From contig JARHVA010003634.1 of NCBI GenBank assembly GCA_037957365.1, positions 835,001-899,000 on the forward strand: a DNA stretch of 64,000 nt, given 5' to 3'. The translations under genes were made by a program, and so were the position numbers. This stretch comes from Torreya grandis (lineage: Eukaryota; Streptophyta; Pinopsida; Cupressales; Taxaceae). This document shows, piece after piece, positions 1 to 11,689 of the stretch. Every line of letters begins with the position of its first letter. Positions within the stretch are counted from its first letter, which is position 1. Below the pieces are notes generated by a model. It made no database searches. It was not told the DNA's origin and worked only from the letters and a program-made list of their open reading frames with translations.

Positions 1-484
1 ATATTTATCTAATAGTTTAATTTATTAATTAGGTGTGAGCTTCTGACTGAGACATTCTACACTCTTAATGAGTGTAAATTATGTACCAACCTCATATTAA
101 GATGTTTTTTACAATAAGTTACTAAGTAAAAATTAGGTGTCAACCTACTAGTGAGGTGCAATGTACAATGTAGACTCATATTGAGTGATAAGTATCACAT
201 TCTCTTTAATTAGACAACGTCATTTAAAGGATTATTGTTATTTTTATCTTTATTTATTTGTTAGTCTTTACTTACAAACTAGTCTTTTTTCCTTTTATAA
301 GTTTTTTGTATACTCAAATTTCTATAATGAGATTTTGAATTAATATTATTAGTATGATCTATTTACGTAATTTTATTGTTTTATGTGACTATATTACCAA
401 TATGTTTCTTTTGAGATTTAATATCTTCTTATGTGTTCCTTGCATGTATATATTTCATATTGTTATACCATGAACTTTATGATA
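1..484. other. Unassigned AT-rich DNA
   Basis: No coding frame or family is recognisable. Bases 30-200 contain loosely repeated phrases (aggtgt..aac, actcatattgag), suggesting a degenerate short-period repeat or an old LTR end cut by the window edge. Confidence 0.4.
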
Positions 485-1190
485 ATTGAGGTGATGCCAA
501 AATGAAAATATTCATCTTAAAAACATAATGACTAATTTGTTGAAGGATGAATATGTTTTCTTGAAAGATGTATTATGAGGGCAATTAGCATTATTGATGG
601 TTTGTATGTTTTTTTAATTGGATTTGTTTTATTTTATTTGTTTGTTTAGAGATTTTTACAAGTTTGTGAGGGTCTTTCAAAACACTCTTATTTATCTATA
701 ACCAAAAAAATATGGTTTTTTACTCAAATTTTCCCTATCATCTTTTTAACTTTAGAATCGCAAAAAAACTATGTTCAAACGCCATTAAATACATGGATTT
801 CTAGCCAAATTCATATATTTCTATTCAATGTTTCTATGAATTGTTTATGTAACTTGAAAATCCTTATCATCCACAAAATTAATCCCACACATTCAAGATA
901 AGCATAGTCCATTTAAAAATATAACCATAATTTATCATGATCCTTCTGCCAATACAAGTAATGCCACAATGGAAAGGGTCCTTCTATTAACATAAGTCTT
1001 GATTGTTTATAAGATTCATATGTTTACTTTCTCAACCTTCGTACCACCTTCGTGGCATTATATAAATTCTCAAAACATTCTATTTCAAATGTATCTAAAT
1101 ACATTCCTTCCTATTTAAATTTAGGTATACCTCTTTATGACATCTTGAAATTTTTTTCATGATCATAAAATTTAAAACAAATTATTTAAA
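485..1190. repeat. Diverged copies of the 300-bp tandem family
   Basis: The phrase gtgatgccaaaatgaaa near 490 and aatgccacaatggaaagg near 962, each followed by ttaacataa-type and ttactctcaacctt-type text, matches the units at 62.4-64.0 kb. The two copies are about 470 bp apart, so one unit boundary has been lost or expanded. No coding content is seen. Confidence 0.55.
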
Positions 1191-2479
1191 CCTTAAATTA
1201 AACTAATTATTATTAACTAGACATGTATTTTGCCTTTCAAGAGGTTCCATAATGATTTATAATTTTATTTTTATTCTAATCAGGATCACATTTTATTTAT
1301 AATATTATTTTTATTAATATATCAGGTAAATATCAGTATAGTGGAATTATGTAATGTTTACTCCTCCATAAATTAGTACTAAATTGAAATATGTTGATTA
1401 TTTGTAATAAGTTGGCATATCATAGAAGCAAAATAATTAGTTAATTATTTAAAAAATATAGAATGAATAAGAAGACATGATATTAAACATTAAACAAATA
1501 GATTGATAATTTTATGATAATATATGTTTTCAACATATTTTAAATATTATTTGAGATAAATAAATTATTACTATATATTTTAAAGATTTTTTTTGGGTCA
1601 TGGAAATCATTTTTTTACTTTTATATGCACAACCTCTCGTCAAAATTTATTTTCCTCAATTAAAAAGATCGATATTGAGCTTAAAATAATTTCACAACTT
1701 TTTGAATCTAAATTTCTTTTTCCTCTTGTTTTGCTCAAGAATGTATGACTACAAATATTTGATTAGTTGGTTTAAATGTAGTTAAGACACTATAATAGGT
1801 AAAGTCATATTATAATCCTGTAGAATTCATCTTAGAATCACTTTTATGAATTTAAAATATAAAATCATCATCATTAAAAAACATTATCCTACATTGTTTG
1901 GTTGGCTAAACTCTACTAAACATTGGGTTTTTCGAGTTCCACTAAGATCCCATAGTATACACTAATGTAGAAAAGCTTAGATTTTGATACTTTTTTATTA
2001 TGTTAATGATTTGATTATTCATGACTGATCTTCTTTGGTTAGGACTATGAATTGAAGTTTTATACAATAGTTTAAGACAAATTACATGGAATTATAAAAC
2101 ACTAATTCCTTGGTCTAAATGTGACTCATTATTATTACTTATATAACATATATCTATTATTATAAGTTTGTCCTAATCATTTGTATAGGTTAATGTGCAA
2201 CCAATGAAATGTGAGCACATTTTGATTTTAACATTAGGTTTGAAATATTGACATTTTAATAAACACAAAATAAAATAGTTTATTATATTTCTATTAGTTG
2301 ATACAGGGTGAAGAAATTATTTTACTGGGGAAACTATTGCATTTTACATTAATAAAATAAAAAATATTTGAATCATCCAATCAAATCAAAGCAATCTAAA
2401 AAATTAAACATGGATTATAGACTATTTCCTTGAGCATGAGACATGTTTGTTTATATAAAGTGAGACAAAAATTGAGATG
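1191..2479. other. Unassigned AT-rich DNA
   Basis: All six frames are full of stops and I see no domain, tRNA or LTR edge. It is probably old, unrecognisable repeat sequence. Confidence 0.4.
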
Positions 2480-3087
2480 ACATAAATATATGGGTCTCGA
2501 TGGCATGTGAATGTCACTCAACATTATATATCATTTTCTTTGACTCAATTTTTTTGGGCTCTAACATATTTGGTAGGTTTGAGGGCTTGGCATGCTGACA
2601 TGAGGCAATATGTCATCTCTTCATTTGGTATATCTTGCATGATCCCTGAGATCTCTAAGAGACCTGGGGGACTGGTCATCCTAACAATTAGCAACATGAT
2701 GTTTGTTTAGTTTACTAGATTTGACACTGATAATTGGTGAAGTGACATCTTTTTATTTGGCTAGGCACTACCCAAATCTAAGATCTCTGACATGAGGATG
2801 AGGCTCAGTAGTTTATATGTTTCTCTTAGAGTAGGTGATGTGTTGTCTATAAACATAGGGTATGTACTTCAATGCTTTCTAATTTTATGTGTGGTTTATT
2901 CTAGGCTAGCCATGTTAGGGAGACTAGTTACCCTGACAACTTAAGAAGTGGTGTCCTTTTATTTGGCTAGGCTCTTCCTAGCTCTAACATATTTGACATA
3001 TGGATAAGGCTTGAGAGTCTGGCAGGTGATGTGTTGTGTATTGACATGGGGCATATTCTTATATGCTTTCAAATTCTATGTGGTTTG
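2480..3087. repeat. Degenerate tandem array, part A
   Basis: Variants of a unit containing 'tttttatttggctaggct..cctagctctaacat..ttgacat..ctaggggactggtcat..gacaacta' recur at roughly 85-95 bp. A longer phrase (gtgatgtgttgt..aacatagggtatgt..atgctttcaaattctatgtggttt) recurs 186 bp apart near 2835 and 3021. The open frame at 2507-2710 is a by-product of the array. Confidence 0.65.
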
Positions 3088-3332
3088 TGTTGGAAAAAAT
3101 TGAAATATTACATTATTTGATTAATGTAATTATAAAGTTTGGTGGTAGTAATTAGAGATTAGTTATCTTATCATTGTCATAATTGGTTAATTTATACAGC
3201 TCCATAACCATTGCACAGTTATGAACTGATTGCTTTTTGTTATGAATTGATTCTACCACTATATATATTGATAGTTGTTGATTAGTAAAACATCATCACA
3301 ACATTCAGTCATTTTGTATTTATTCTCCTTCA
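3088..3332 (+). repeat. 5' LTR of gag-only copia element
   Basis: Begins TGTTGG and ends CTCCTTCA, one base before the primer-binding site. It contains a TATA-like tract (actatatatattg) near 3258, plausibly the core promoter. It aligns over its full length with 5198-5442. Confidence 0.85.
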
Positions 3333-3333
3333 T

Positions 3334-3345
3334 TGGTATCAATGC
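3334..3345 (+). promoter_or_regulatory. Primer-binding site
   Basis: TGGTATCAATGC resembles the usual copia primer site TGGTATCAGAGC (initiator methionine tRNA), with two differences. Confidence 0.8.
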
Positions 3346-3789
3346 TGAACCCTGGTGTGTATCATGAGCTTGTAACTATAGGATGTGTCAAGCATTTACA
3401 ATCTTCATAGGGGAAGGATGCCTAAATAATAGGTTGTATAAGTGACAGAGTCTACAAACATATTAGTACATTAAAGTGTCTATAGATGTGAGAAAGAGAC
3501 AGTCAATGTGAGAAGCTGATCAAGAAAAGAAAAGCTATCATTGATATCTCAGGATCTTTCCAAGCTTAAACAACATGAACTGCTAGAAGAAGAGCAGTGA
3601 AAAGATTATTTTTGAAGGATGCAGCCTACCATCTCAGCCTATAATCCTCGAATTAAGATAAGTGAGGAATCAAGCATCGACATAGAAAAGAAAGAAGGCA
3701 ATGTACATCTTTCTATTTTTGAATGAATAAATATTACCTTGTTTTCTTTATGGATCTATGTTTCAAGATAGAAATTCAAATTCCTATAG

Positions 3790-4600
3790 ATAAATATTCT
3801 AGTTTAAATTTTCATACGTGGAAGGTTAAGATACAAATGCAATTGATGCATAAAAACTTATGGGTAATCGTAAATGGAGATGAAAAATAACCCATTGATG
3901 CAATTAAATCATTGGAGTGGAAAACAAGAGATGATAAAGAAAAAGATATTATTGGCCTTGTAGTTTATGATTCTAAATTACATCACATGGATTTAGAAAA
4001 ATCATCTAAGGAAATTTGGAATACACTGAACACCTTATTTGGTGCAAAAGTGGTAAATGGCCAATTTGCACTGAAATTGTAGTTATATAGATTCAAAATG
4101 GATGATGGAATTACTATGTCCATCCATGTAAATAATATGAGATATATTATTAGGTAACTTGTTGAGGTACAAACTAATGTTGAAGATCAAGTTGTAAAAG
4201 CTATTCTATTGAATAGTTTACCATCCAAATATAGTAATATTGTATTTACTATTAGCCAAATACCATCACAATATCTTAATGATATGATTGCAACACTAAT
4301 AGTAGAAGACAAAAGCATACTTGTAGAAGATGAAGATATTTTGAAAATCAAGAATGCACTATATTATAAAAATTCTCATAAAAAATTCAGTACAGATAAA
4401 AGGGAAATAAAATGTTAGTACTATAAGAAGAAATGTCATACAACATGGGACTATTATGTTTGAGCAAAAGACGTTGTTAAAGGGAAACTCAAGCACAATG
4501 AAGCTAATATTGATCAAGTAGAACATCCACCAGATACAGATGAAAGTGAAGAGTCCAGTGATGAGGTAGCCTTCACTTCAATTCTTGTATTATGAGACAT
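3790..4600 (+). pseudogene. gag: Copia gag (UBN2-type) pseudogene
   Basis: Frame-by-frame reading gives a typical copia gag order: an N-terminal NFHTWKVKIQMQL block, a central EIWNTLNTLFGAKVVNG block, then ILLNSLPSKYSNIVFTI, and a C-terminal zinc knuckle. The knuckle is broken: the expected C-x2-C-x4-H-x4-C reads C-stop-Y-Y-K-K-K-C-H-T-T-W-D-Y-Y, with two cysteines replaced by tyrosine (TGT to TAT) and a glutamine codon now TAG. A longest surviving open piece lies at 4209-4418. Stops also occur after NGDEK and FALKL. An acidic segment (DTDESEESSDE) follows the knuckle, after which the frame ends and no protease begins. Gag would have formed the virus-like particle in the cytoplasm. Confidence 0.85.
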
Positions 4601-5187
4601 GTAACATCACTCAACTGGAGGTTAGAGGATACATGGAGGCTAGAGAACAACTGACATCCTCTCATGAGTCACCTATGATGGGGTCACACCATTTCTATTA
4701 TGACAAATTTTGGTATGTTTACTTTATGTTTAGTAGTATGTTTTTCAATAAATTATTGAGCATTATTTTCTAGTTTGGTACCTCCTAGAAAAGAATGTTA
4801 TGGGGAGCAAAAGCACTAAATTGGCACTTGGTTCTTGGAAAAGGGTTTTTGATAATATAAGAAATCATTAAATTGCAGTAGAAACCTCCTATAACCCTCT
4901 AATTTCATGGTCAACCTGTAGCAGAAAACCATATGGGTTTGTGGTAATCCTCATAATCTAGGAAACAATCGAAGGTGTTAGGAAAGAGAAATGTTCATGT
5001 CACATCCAAGTTTTTTGTAATCTTGAAAGGAAAAACCAAGGTGACACCAAGACCTTGAAGCCACAAAGATAGCATGCCACCTCAGAAAGTGAGTAGGCTA
5101 CGTGGAGAGTGGAAATCATTTTACAGTGTTTCTAATAAAGGGGGGATCACTATCAAGAAAAATTATGTTTATAGAAATAATGTAACT
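4601..5187 (+). other. 3' non-coding interior of gag-only element
   Basis: No protein domain is seen. A segment at 4630-4700 (tacatggaggctagag..ctcatgagtcacctatgatggggtc) resembles 25110-25180 in the unrelated-looking element at 22802-26182, so the two share part of their 3' interior. Confidence 0.6.
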
Positions 5188-5197
5188 AAGGGGGGAA
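5188..5197 (+). promoter_or_regulatory. Polypurine tract
   Basis: AAGGGGGGAA directly abuts the TG of the 3' LTR, the expected plus-strand primer of an LTR element. Confidence 0.8.
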
Positions 5198-5442
5198 TGT
5201 TGGAAAAACATGAAATATTACATTATTTGATTAATGTAATTATATAATTTGGTAGAGGTAATTAGAGATTAGTTATCTTATCATTGTCATTGTTGGTTGA
5301 GTTATACGGTTTCATAACCATTATACAGTTATGAACCAATTGCTTATAGTTATCAACTGATTATACCATTGTATATATTGATCATTATTAATCAATAAAA
5401 CATCATCATATCATTTAGTCATTTTGCTTTCATTCTCCTTTA
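5198..5442 (+). repeat. 3' LTR of gag-only copia element
   Basis: Starts TGTTGG like the 5' LTR. Its last bases are TA rather than CA, a point change compared with the 5' copy. Same 245-bp length. Confidence 0.85.
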
Positions 5443-6960
5443 GATTGTTCGGTGCCAATTGAGGTCTTTAACCATAATTTCATAATTATTTCATTCTATG
5501 TTGGGTGAGGTTTGTGGTGTTATAATTGATACAAGTTTTCTAGGGGTTGACATCTTTGACATGTTTCATTGACAACTAAAAACATGGCACTTATTCATTT
5601 GGGTAGTTTTCTCCTAGCTAGGAAATTTCTATTGGGTGGGGAGATTGGTTGCGTTGACAACTGCTAATGTGGTATGTCTTCATTTAGCTGGGTTATTTCT
5701 TGTTGTGACATGTTTGATAGGTCAGTAGAGCTGGTCATACGAACAAATATAAATGTGGCATCTTTTCATTAGGTAATGTTTTCTTTGGTTGTGTTATTTC
5801 TCTCAAGCCCAGGGGAATGGTTGTATTGACAACTAGTGATATGGTGTGTCTTTATCTAGTTGGGTTCTCCATGACTATAATATCTATGACAAGTCTAGGG
5901 GACACACCATACTAATAATTTCCAACTTGGTACTTCTTAGTTTTATTTGGTTTTCCTAGGCTCTGAGATCTCTAGGAGGTCTTGGGGTGACAACATTGAT
6001 AATTTCTAATCTAATGCCTGTTTATTTGATTGGGCTTTCCTAGGTGATGGCAGTTTTGATAGGTCTATCTGTATGGTCACACTAAAAACTATCAATTTGG
6101 TGTTTTCTTGTTTGATTAAGATTTTTGGGGATCTTATCTCTTTGACAAGTCTTAGGGATTATCTAGATTGATGGATGATAATGTGGTGCTTCTAGATTAA
6201 GTTGTGTTGTTTAAGGTATTAAAATCTCTATTATGTTTAGGGTAGTCTATATCATTCTCTTGGAGCATGTGATGTGATGTCTAGGAACACAGGGCATGTT
6301 CCTATAAGGTTTTAAATTTTACATTTGGTTTGTTTTGAATGAGATGATATCTTTGATGGTAATCATATCCTTTGGATATTAGTCAATGTAGTGTCTTTTC
6401 ACTGAGTCAGGTTCTCCCAAGATATCACATATATTACATGCACAATAAACTTAGAAATTGATGATGTGGTGTCTCTTTATCTCGTTGGGTTCTTCATGGC
6501 TATGACATCTATGATAAGTCTAAGGGACACATTATACTGAGAGTTGTCAACTTGGTGATTCTTAGTTTGGTTTATTTTTTCTATTCTCTAAGATCTCTAG
6601 GAGGTTTGGGGGATGCCACATTGATAATTACTGACTAGTACCTCTTCATTTGGCTAGGCTTTCTCAGATGTTGACATATTTGATAGGTGTGTGTGGATGG
6701 TCACATTAACAACGAAAAATTGATATTTTTTTATTTGACTGGACTTTCTAGGGATATGATATATGTGACAAGTCCTAGGAATTAGTTGGATCGATGGATG
6801 GCAATGTGGTGTTCATGGAATCAATTGTTCTCTCTATGGTGTTGAAATATTTATTAGATTAGGGATAGTGGCCATGATAAAAATTAACATTATGTCAAGT
6901 GTTCACTCAGTGGATATTTTCCTATTCATTGGATCTATGATAATTATCTATTGTGATGGT
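5443..6960. repeat. Degenerate tandem array, part B
   Basis: The array resumes after the copia insertion. The 'catttggctgggctttcctag' phrase recurs near 5597, 5680, 5768, 5855, 5945 and 6030. A longer block beginning ggtgtgtctttatctagttgggttctcc (5850) recurs at about 6467 (ggtgtctctttatctcgttgggttctt) with the same order of following units, so there is a higher-order repeat of about 617 bp. No coding content. Confidence 0.7.
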
Positions 6961-8480
6961 TGAAGTTAATATGAATGTTAGTGTATACATGATGTGGTGG
7001 TGATGTTGAGGTATATGGGTTTAACTGGTTCCAAGTAATGAAAGTTAAGTAGGTTTTTATTTTATGACATTGTGTTTGAAACTTTTTTCTATGTGAAAAT
7101 TAATTGAAACTATTTATTACACATACAAATACTTGTAAGATATTTAGCAAAAAAAATGTTTGTATTAGGTAGGAAAATTAAGATAATTTATTGTATTTTG
7201 GTATGAATATTAATTAGGGAAAAATCCAAATTTTTGTATTGAAAATATACATTTCTAATGCCTATGTAGGGGAAAGAAAACATAGGAACATTGGAAAAGT
7301 AATATGAAATAATAATTTGTGACACGTAATAGTATTGATTTAAGTAATTACTTGTATATGTAGTTTATATTAAATATTTAATCACACATGTTTGTATTAA
7401 GTGGGAAAATTAAGACTATTTATTAATTTGAAGATCGACCATAGAGGTGTTAATTCAAGCATGGAGGGGGAAGGGGGGTTGATGTTTACTCAGGCATTGT
7501 CCTTCTATTTATTTATTCTTGTTTTGGCTACGACTTCATATGTATAGAAAAAAATTAATTAATATTGATGTGTAATATTTTGGTCTGATGTTATATGCCC
7601 TTTTTTAATGTCAAGTTGCAAGGTTTATGCAATTTTATGCACGGTCAGGATTTTAGTTGAAAATTTACGTGATACAAATGTTTTAGCCATGGTAGTTGTT
7701 GGTTGGAATTTTCATTTGAAGTGATGGATGGAAAAAACATTAAAGAAAAAAAGTGTGTGAATATTGGTTAATTATAGATTATGGGATTAGGATTCTTAGG
7801 TTCAAAATTTTACAAGAACATTTCTAAATATGTACTAGTTTTTAGTGTCCCATGAATATGATTGTGCTTAGAATATTTTGATTTTTAGTGTTTAGAATTT
7901 TTTCTTTTGTGTTTTGTTATTATCAAATCTCTGTGTTTGCTTAGAAGCAAAAGATGGCATTTTTTTACTTCAAATTATACAGGAAGATTTCTCAGCCTAT
8001 ATTGGTTTATGTAGTATCCCACACTTATTCCTATGTTTTAAAGTGTTTGATTTTAAATTTTTTTATTCTTGTCAAATCTCTTTGTCTCTACTCAAAAAGA
8101 GATGACATTATTCTTTTTGGGGCATTCCAAGTGCTTCCATGTTGCATGTTTTGTGGCTTTTTTGCTTATCTATCTTGTCAGTGGTTTCTTTACATGGATT
8201 TTAGGTACTTATGTCATTTAAAATATGGTGTGGGTTTCATCCTCATTGGGACTCTTTGAAGGGTTATTAGGTCGATTGAGTAGATTTTAACTAGTTTTAG
8301 GTTGATTATTTTGTTGTTTTGGTGAACAATTTTTAGAATTGGTTATAGTTTCTATTTTCAATGGGATTAATTTTTTTGTTTTATTATACTAGATACTATT
8401 TACCTATGTTATATTTCTATGGCTAAAATTATTCTCATACTATTTTATTTGGTGTGTTGACTAGTTTTGGTCTCTTTCTT
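6961..8480. other. Diverged repeats between array parts
   Basis: A block at 7255-7505 is repeated at 9268-9545. A half-related copy of its core (acatacaaatacttgtaag..tttgtattaggtaggaaaattaaga) lies at 7110-7195. Near 7917 and 8064 a 50-bp phrase (tgtcaaatctctttg) is duplicated about 147 bp apart. The open frames at 7914-8259 are translations of T-rich sequence with no recognisable domain. Confidence 0.5.
7255..7505. repeat. Dispersed direct repeat, copy 1
   Basis: Shares order and wording with 9268-9545: aataataattt, acttgta, acatgtttgtatta, tatttattaattt, attaat(c/t)caa, and a G-rich end. The offset is about 2.0 kb. It flanks array part C. Confidence 0.6.
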
Positions 8481-9260
8481 GCATGTTATGCTAGTTTGTT
8501 TTAGATTTGCAAGGCTACTGACATGTGTGACATGCAGATGAAACTCGATGGTATATATTCTTCTCTTGGAATAATTGATGAGTTGTATATGGACATGGGG
8601 GATGCTATTGTAGTCTTTCAATTTTTATGTGTAGTTTATTCTGAACTATCTAAGATCTTGGGTGGTGATTGGTTTAGTCACATATTAGTCAATGTGGCAA
8701 CTTTTCAATGGGGCTTATTCTCCTAGACTATGACATATCTTACATATATGGGGGGATCACCAAGATGGAAATGTGTTGTACATTCATTTGATATAATTTT
8801 TTGGGGGCCTAACATCAATGTTAGGTTAGGAGAACTAGTCATATTGATAATAAGTGACATGGCACATCTTTATTAAATCGAGCTTTTCTTAGTTGTGTTA
8901 TCTTTTTTAGGTCTAGGTAAATAGTCTAATTCATAACTAGAAATATGATGTGTATTTAGTTAATTTCACCCTACATGTATATAAAAGATGTTATAGGTTC
9001 TGGGGACTCATGGTGGTGACAATTACCGATTTGGTACCTCTTTCTTCAGTTGGGCTCTTCTGGAATTTGAGTTTTCTATAAGGTCTAGGGGTGGTGACAT
9101 TGAGAACTGTCCACCTACCATATTTTTATTCAGATGGAATTTATTGAGCCTTAAATCTTTGACATGTGTAGGCAAATAGTAACACTAATAGCTAGGTACT
9201 TGATCTGTCTTTAGTGGACCTAGATTTCCTAGTATATGATCTAGTTGATGGGTCTCAAGC
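8481..9260. repeat. Degenerate tandem array, part C
   Basis: Same monomer vocabulary as parts A and B: ttctcttggaataattgatgag..gacatgggg near 8555, then agaactagtcatattgataat..ttattaaatcg..cttttctta units. The frame at 8523-8726 is incidental. Confidence 0.6.
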
Positions 9261-9267
9261 ATAAATA

Positions 9268-9545
9268 TACAATTTTTAATACTTGTGTAGGAAGTAAAAA
9301 ATAAGAGACATTGGATAAATAATAATAAAATAATAATTTATGGTGTGTAAGTGTATCAAACAAAATAATAACTTGTACGTGTGGTCATTGATAAAGTTTT
9401 GGTCAAACATGTTTGTATTAACTAGTTAAATAAGAGCATTTATTAATTTAAAAATCTATTGTAGGAGCATTAATCCAAACATAGGGACGGTGGGGTGGTT
9501 GGTATTTAATAAGTTTTGTTATTCAAATTGTACAAGAATATTTGG
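9268..9545. repeat. Dispersed direct repeat, copy 2
   Basis: Second copy of the block at 7255-7505, clearly diverged. More array-like units follow at 9550-9730 (tctttattcaaatatactcttcctag..ttttgac). Confidence 0.6.
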
Positions 9546-9730
9546 GATCCTATGTTGATAAATAATGAGGTATCGTCTCTTTATTCAAATATACTCTTCC
9601 TAGTTTTGACATTTTTGGCCAGCACAGGGGGGTGATATGCTAACAAATGATAACGTGATGCTTATTCATTTGGTTGGGATCTTAAGGGATTCAACATATC
9701 TGAGAAGTCTAGGAGACTAAAAATAGTGGG

Positions 9731-10179
9731 GAGTGTCTGTATTGTGATCAATGTGACTACATTTTGTTGCTTTATTATTTTTTTCTTATTGAATAATAAT
9801 AATTATTTCTAGATTTGATAAAAAATAAATATTTTTTATTTTTTATTTAAATGTAAATAGGAATTACCAGTAGGTTTTTTTATTGAAACATGTAGGAATT
9901 CTTCTATTGGTAGACATCTGAGGCTTTCAGTAGGTTATTAAAAAAATGTGTAATTATTTTGTATGTATGTGGATGTGATGGTTGCTAGTCCTTTTTTTTT
10001 AAATTTTAATAATCATAATGAAAATATTTTATTAGGTGATTCATTTATCCTATAGTGATGAGGGGTGCTAGAAATTTTAAATTGTTTTGGAGTTGGTGTT
10101 TCATTTCTTGATAGTTTGTAGTGAAATTTTAAAGTAGAAGGGGAAGAAAGGATTGAAAATGAAAAAAAGGGGAAAAAAG

Positions 10180-10214
<35 letters not shown>

Positions 10215-10439
10215 GAAAAAGGCAAATAATCATGAAAAAAAAGTGAATACAAGTGATTTCTATTGTGCATAAGGAAGCATTGATGTGGACACATATCAAT
10301 GGAAAAGAACAAAAGTGTTTACAAATATTGACAATGCTTTAAAACATGTAAATATTTTTAGGGTTGCATCATTCAATTATGTTTTTAGTGATTGCATTTT
10401 TGATACATTTCAAGTTTTTCTGCATTTTCATTACACATC
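9731..10439. other. Unassigned DNA with TA microsatellite
   Basis: A (TA)n run occupies about 10181-10212. The rest is A/T-rich with no readable domain. It is the left flank of the Helentron relic, whose true left end I cannot define. Confidence 0.45.
10181..10212. repeat. (TA)n microsatellite
   Basis: About 16 uninterrupted TA dinucleotides. Confidence 0.95.
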
Positions 10440-10479
10440 AGGAATGTTGTGAACTGAAATCATTGACTAATTTATGGAT

Positions 10480-10820
10480 TGTTGGAACAATGGGGATGCA
10501 AAGACAAGACATTCATATGCATATCAATTACATCTAGATTTATTGTATGATTTACATGAAATACATGATAGAAGTAGGTACTTTTGTTGAATGAGGGTTT
10601 CTACAAATTAACTTACAAATCAGGGTGAGATTAGTCTGTGGGGTGACATATTATTTATTCAGTGGTTACACAAATGGTTAAAAATTCCTATTTCTGTTTG
10701 GTTTATGATGGGAAAGAAAACATATCTACATTTTAACAAATAAAGCTTTGTTCCACTGTATTTGATTTATTCCATGACATAATCCCTACATAGACATTTT
10801 GAACCATTATTTTACAAAAA
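10480..10820 (+). pseudogene. OTU-like cysteine protease segment of Helentron
   Basis: A reading frame gives RHSYAYQLHLDLLYDLHE, then SLWGDILFIQWLHKWLKIPI with SVWFMMGKKTYLHFN following, and finally HFEPLFY. WGD followed by a hydrophobic helix, a V-x-F/W strand and a terminal H-[FY]-E-P-L is the second half of an OTU fold, with the histidine (codon at 10795) matching the catalytic His. The N-terminal DGNCLF-type cysteine motif is not found; this half is too decayed. Stops interrupt at several places. In Helentrons an OTU domain accompanies Rep-helicase, probably as a self-processing or deubiquitinating protease; its role in transposition is unproven. Confidence 0.65.
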
Positions 10821-10964
10821 CATATGCACCTAGAATATGAATTGTAATACAAAGTTATCAAATATTTACAAAAAACCTTCATTGTACTGGGATGTTTTTT
10901 TCATGGCCTAGAAGTTCATGGAAAGTATATAGTAAATAGTTTATTCTCCAGTTGCAGGAAAAGC

Positions 10965-11258
10965 TTGTTTGATGCTATTAGTTTGTTAAATGACCATGAA
11001 TTTGATGGTCTTGCTCTTTGCCAATATATGGCACAATTTTTTTTGAATGCTATTATGGGTTCAAATAGATCTACAATGACTTTTTTTTATCATTTTGAAA
11101 GAATGAATTGTATAAATAAGAGCCTAGAATGTTTTTTGATTATAAAATGTATGTTGAAAATATTTGAATGCCATATCGTGAAAGAAAACTTGAAGGTAAT
11201 GACTTTTGTTATTCGTAGTTTTCAAACACTCTATGAATTAATATTCGATTATGGTTAA
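10965..11258 (+). pseudogene. Unidentified Helentron-internal reading frame
   Basis: An open frame of 97 codons between the OTU and Helitron N-terminal blocks. It includes AISLLNDHEFDGLALCQYMA and FVIRSFQTLYELIFDYG. I do not recognise a family. Position and strand suggest it is part of the same long Helentron gene. The following 400 bp keep coding-like stretches (DPLQIICIDHVTYAIVVD) broken by stops. Confidence 0.4.
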
Positions 11259-11689
11259 AAAACTAAAAACCATTACAAAAATATTTTGCAATTGATTCAT
11301 TTTAGAGAAAAGGTATAACATTTTTTTTTTGAGATAGACACATTTCATATTCATTATGATCCTTTGCAAATAATTTGCATAGATCATGTTACATATGCAA
11401 TAGTAGTAGATATTTCCATAGGGTTGTCACATAGTGATAGATTTGAAGGTTTAGAAATAAGAATAGGGTATTTTTGAATTTTTAAAACATGTGCAACTGA
11501 ACCATCTATTAAATATACATATGAAACTATAAAAAGCATCATGCTTCTATGTTATATTTAAAACAAGTGGTCAGTGAGAATAAAATAATAATTTAGCAAA
11601 ATCATATAATATAAAATCTAAAAAAAGCTTGAATAGAGACAAAAAATCATTATTATCGATGAAAGTGATGATATGTTTTCATAAAAAAA

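Larger units (their letters stand above)
3088..5442 (+). mobile_element. Gag-only Ty1-copia-type LTR retrotransposon
   Basis: The element has two 245-bp LTRs (3088-3332 and 5198-5442), both beginning TGTTGG. A primer-binding site like the initiator-Met tRNA complement lies just inside the 5' LTR, and a purine tract lies just before the 3' LTR. The 1.87-kb interior holds a decayed copia gag and no protease, integrase, reverse transcriptase or RNase H. By eye the LTRs are about 80-85% identical, so the insertion is old. The flanks gtttg and gattg could be a mutated 5-bp target duplication. It is inserted in the degenerate tandem array, which continues on both sides. With gag alone it would have depended on an autonomous copia partner. 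Confidence 0.85.

Noticed and set aside
2507..2710. 67-codon open frame
   Set aside because: Falls within degenerate tandem array units; neighbouring units do not keep it open.
7914..8259. Two overlapping open frames (63 and 101 codons) with membrane-like hydrophobic translation
   Set aside because: Translation of T-rich DNA in a duplicated repeat segment; no start context, no family pattern, no neighbours.
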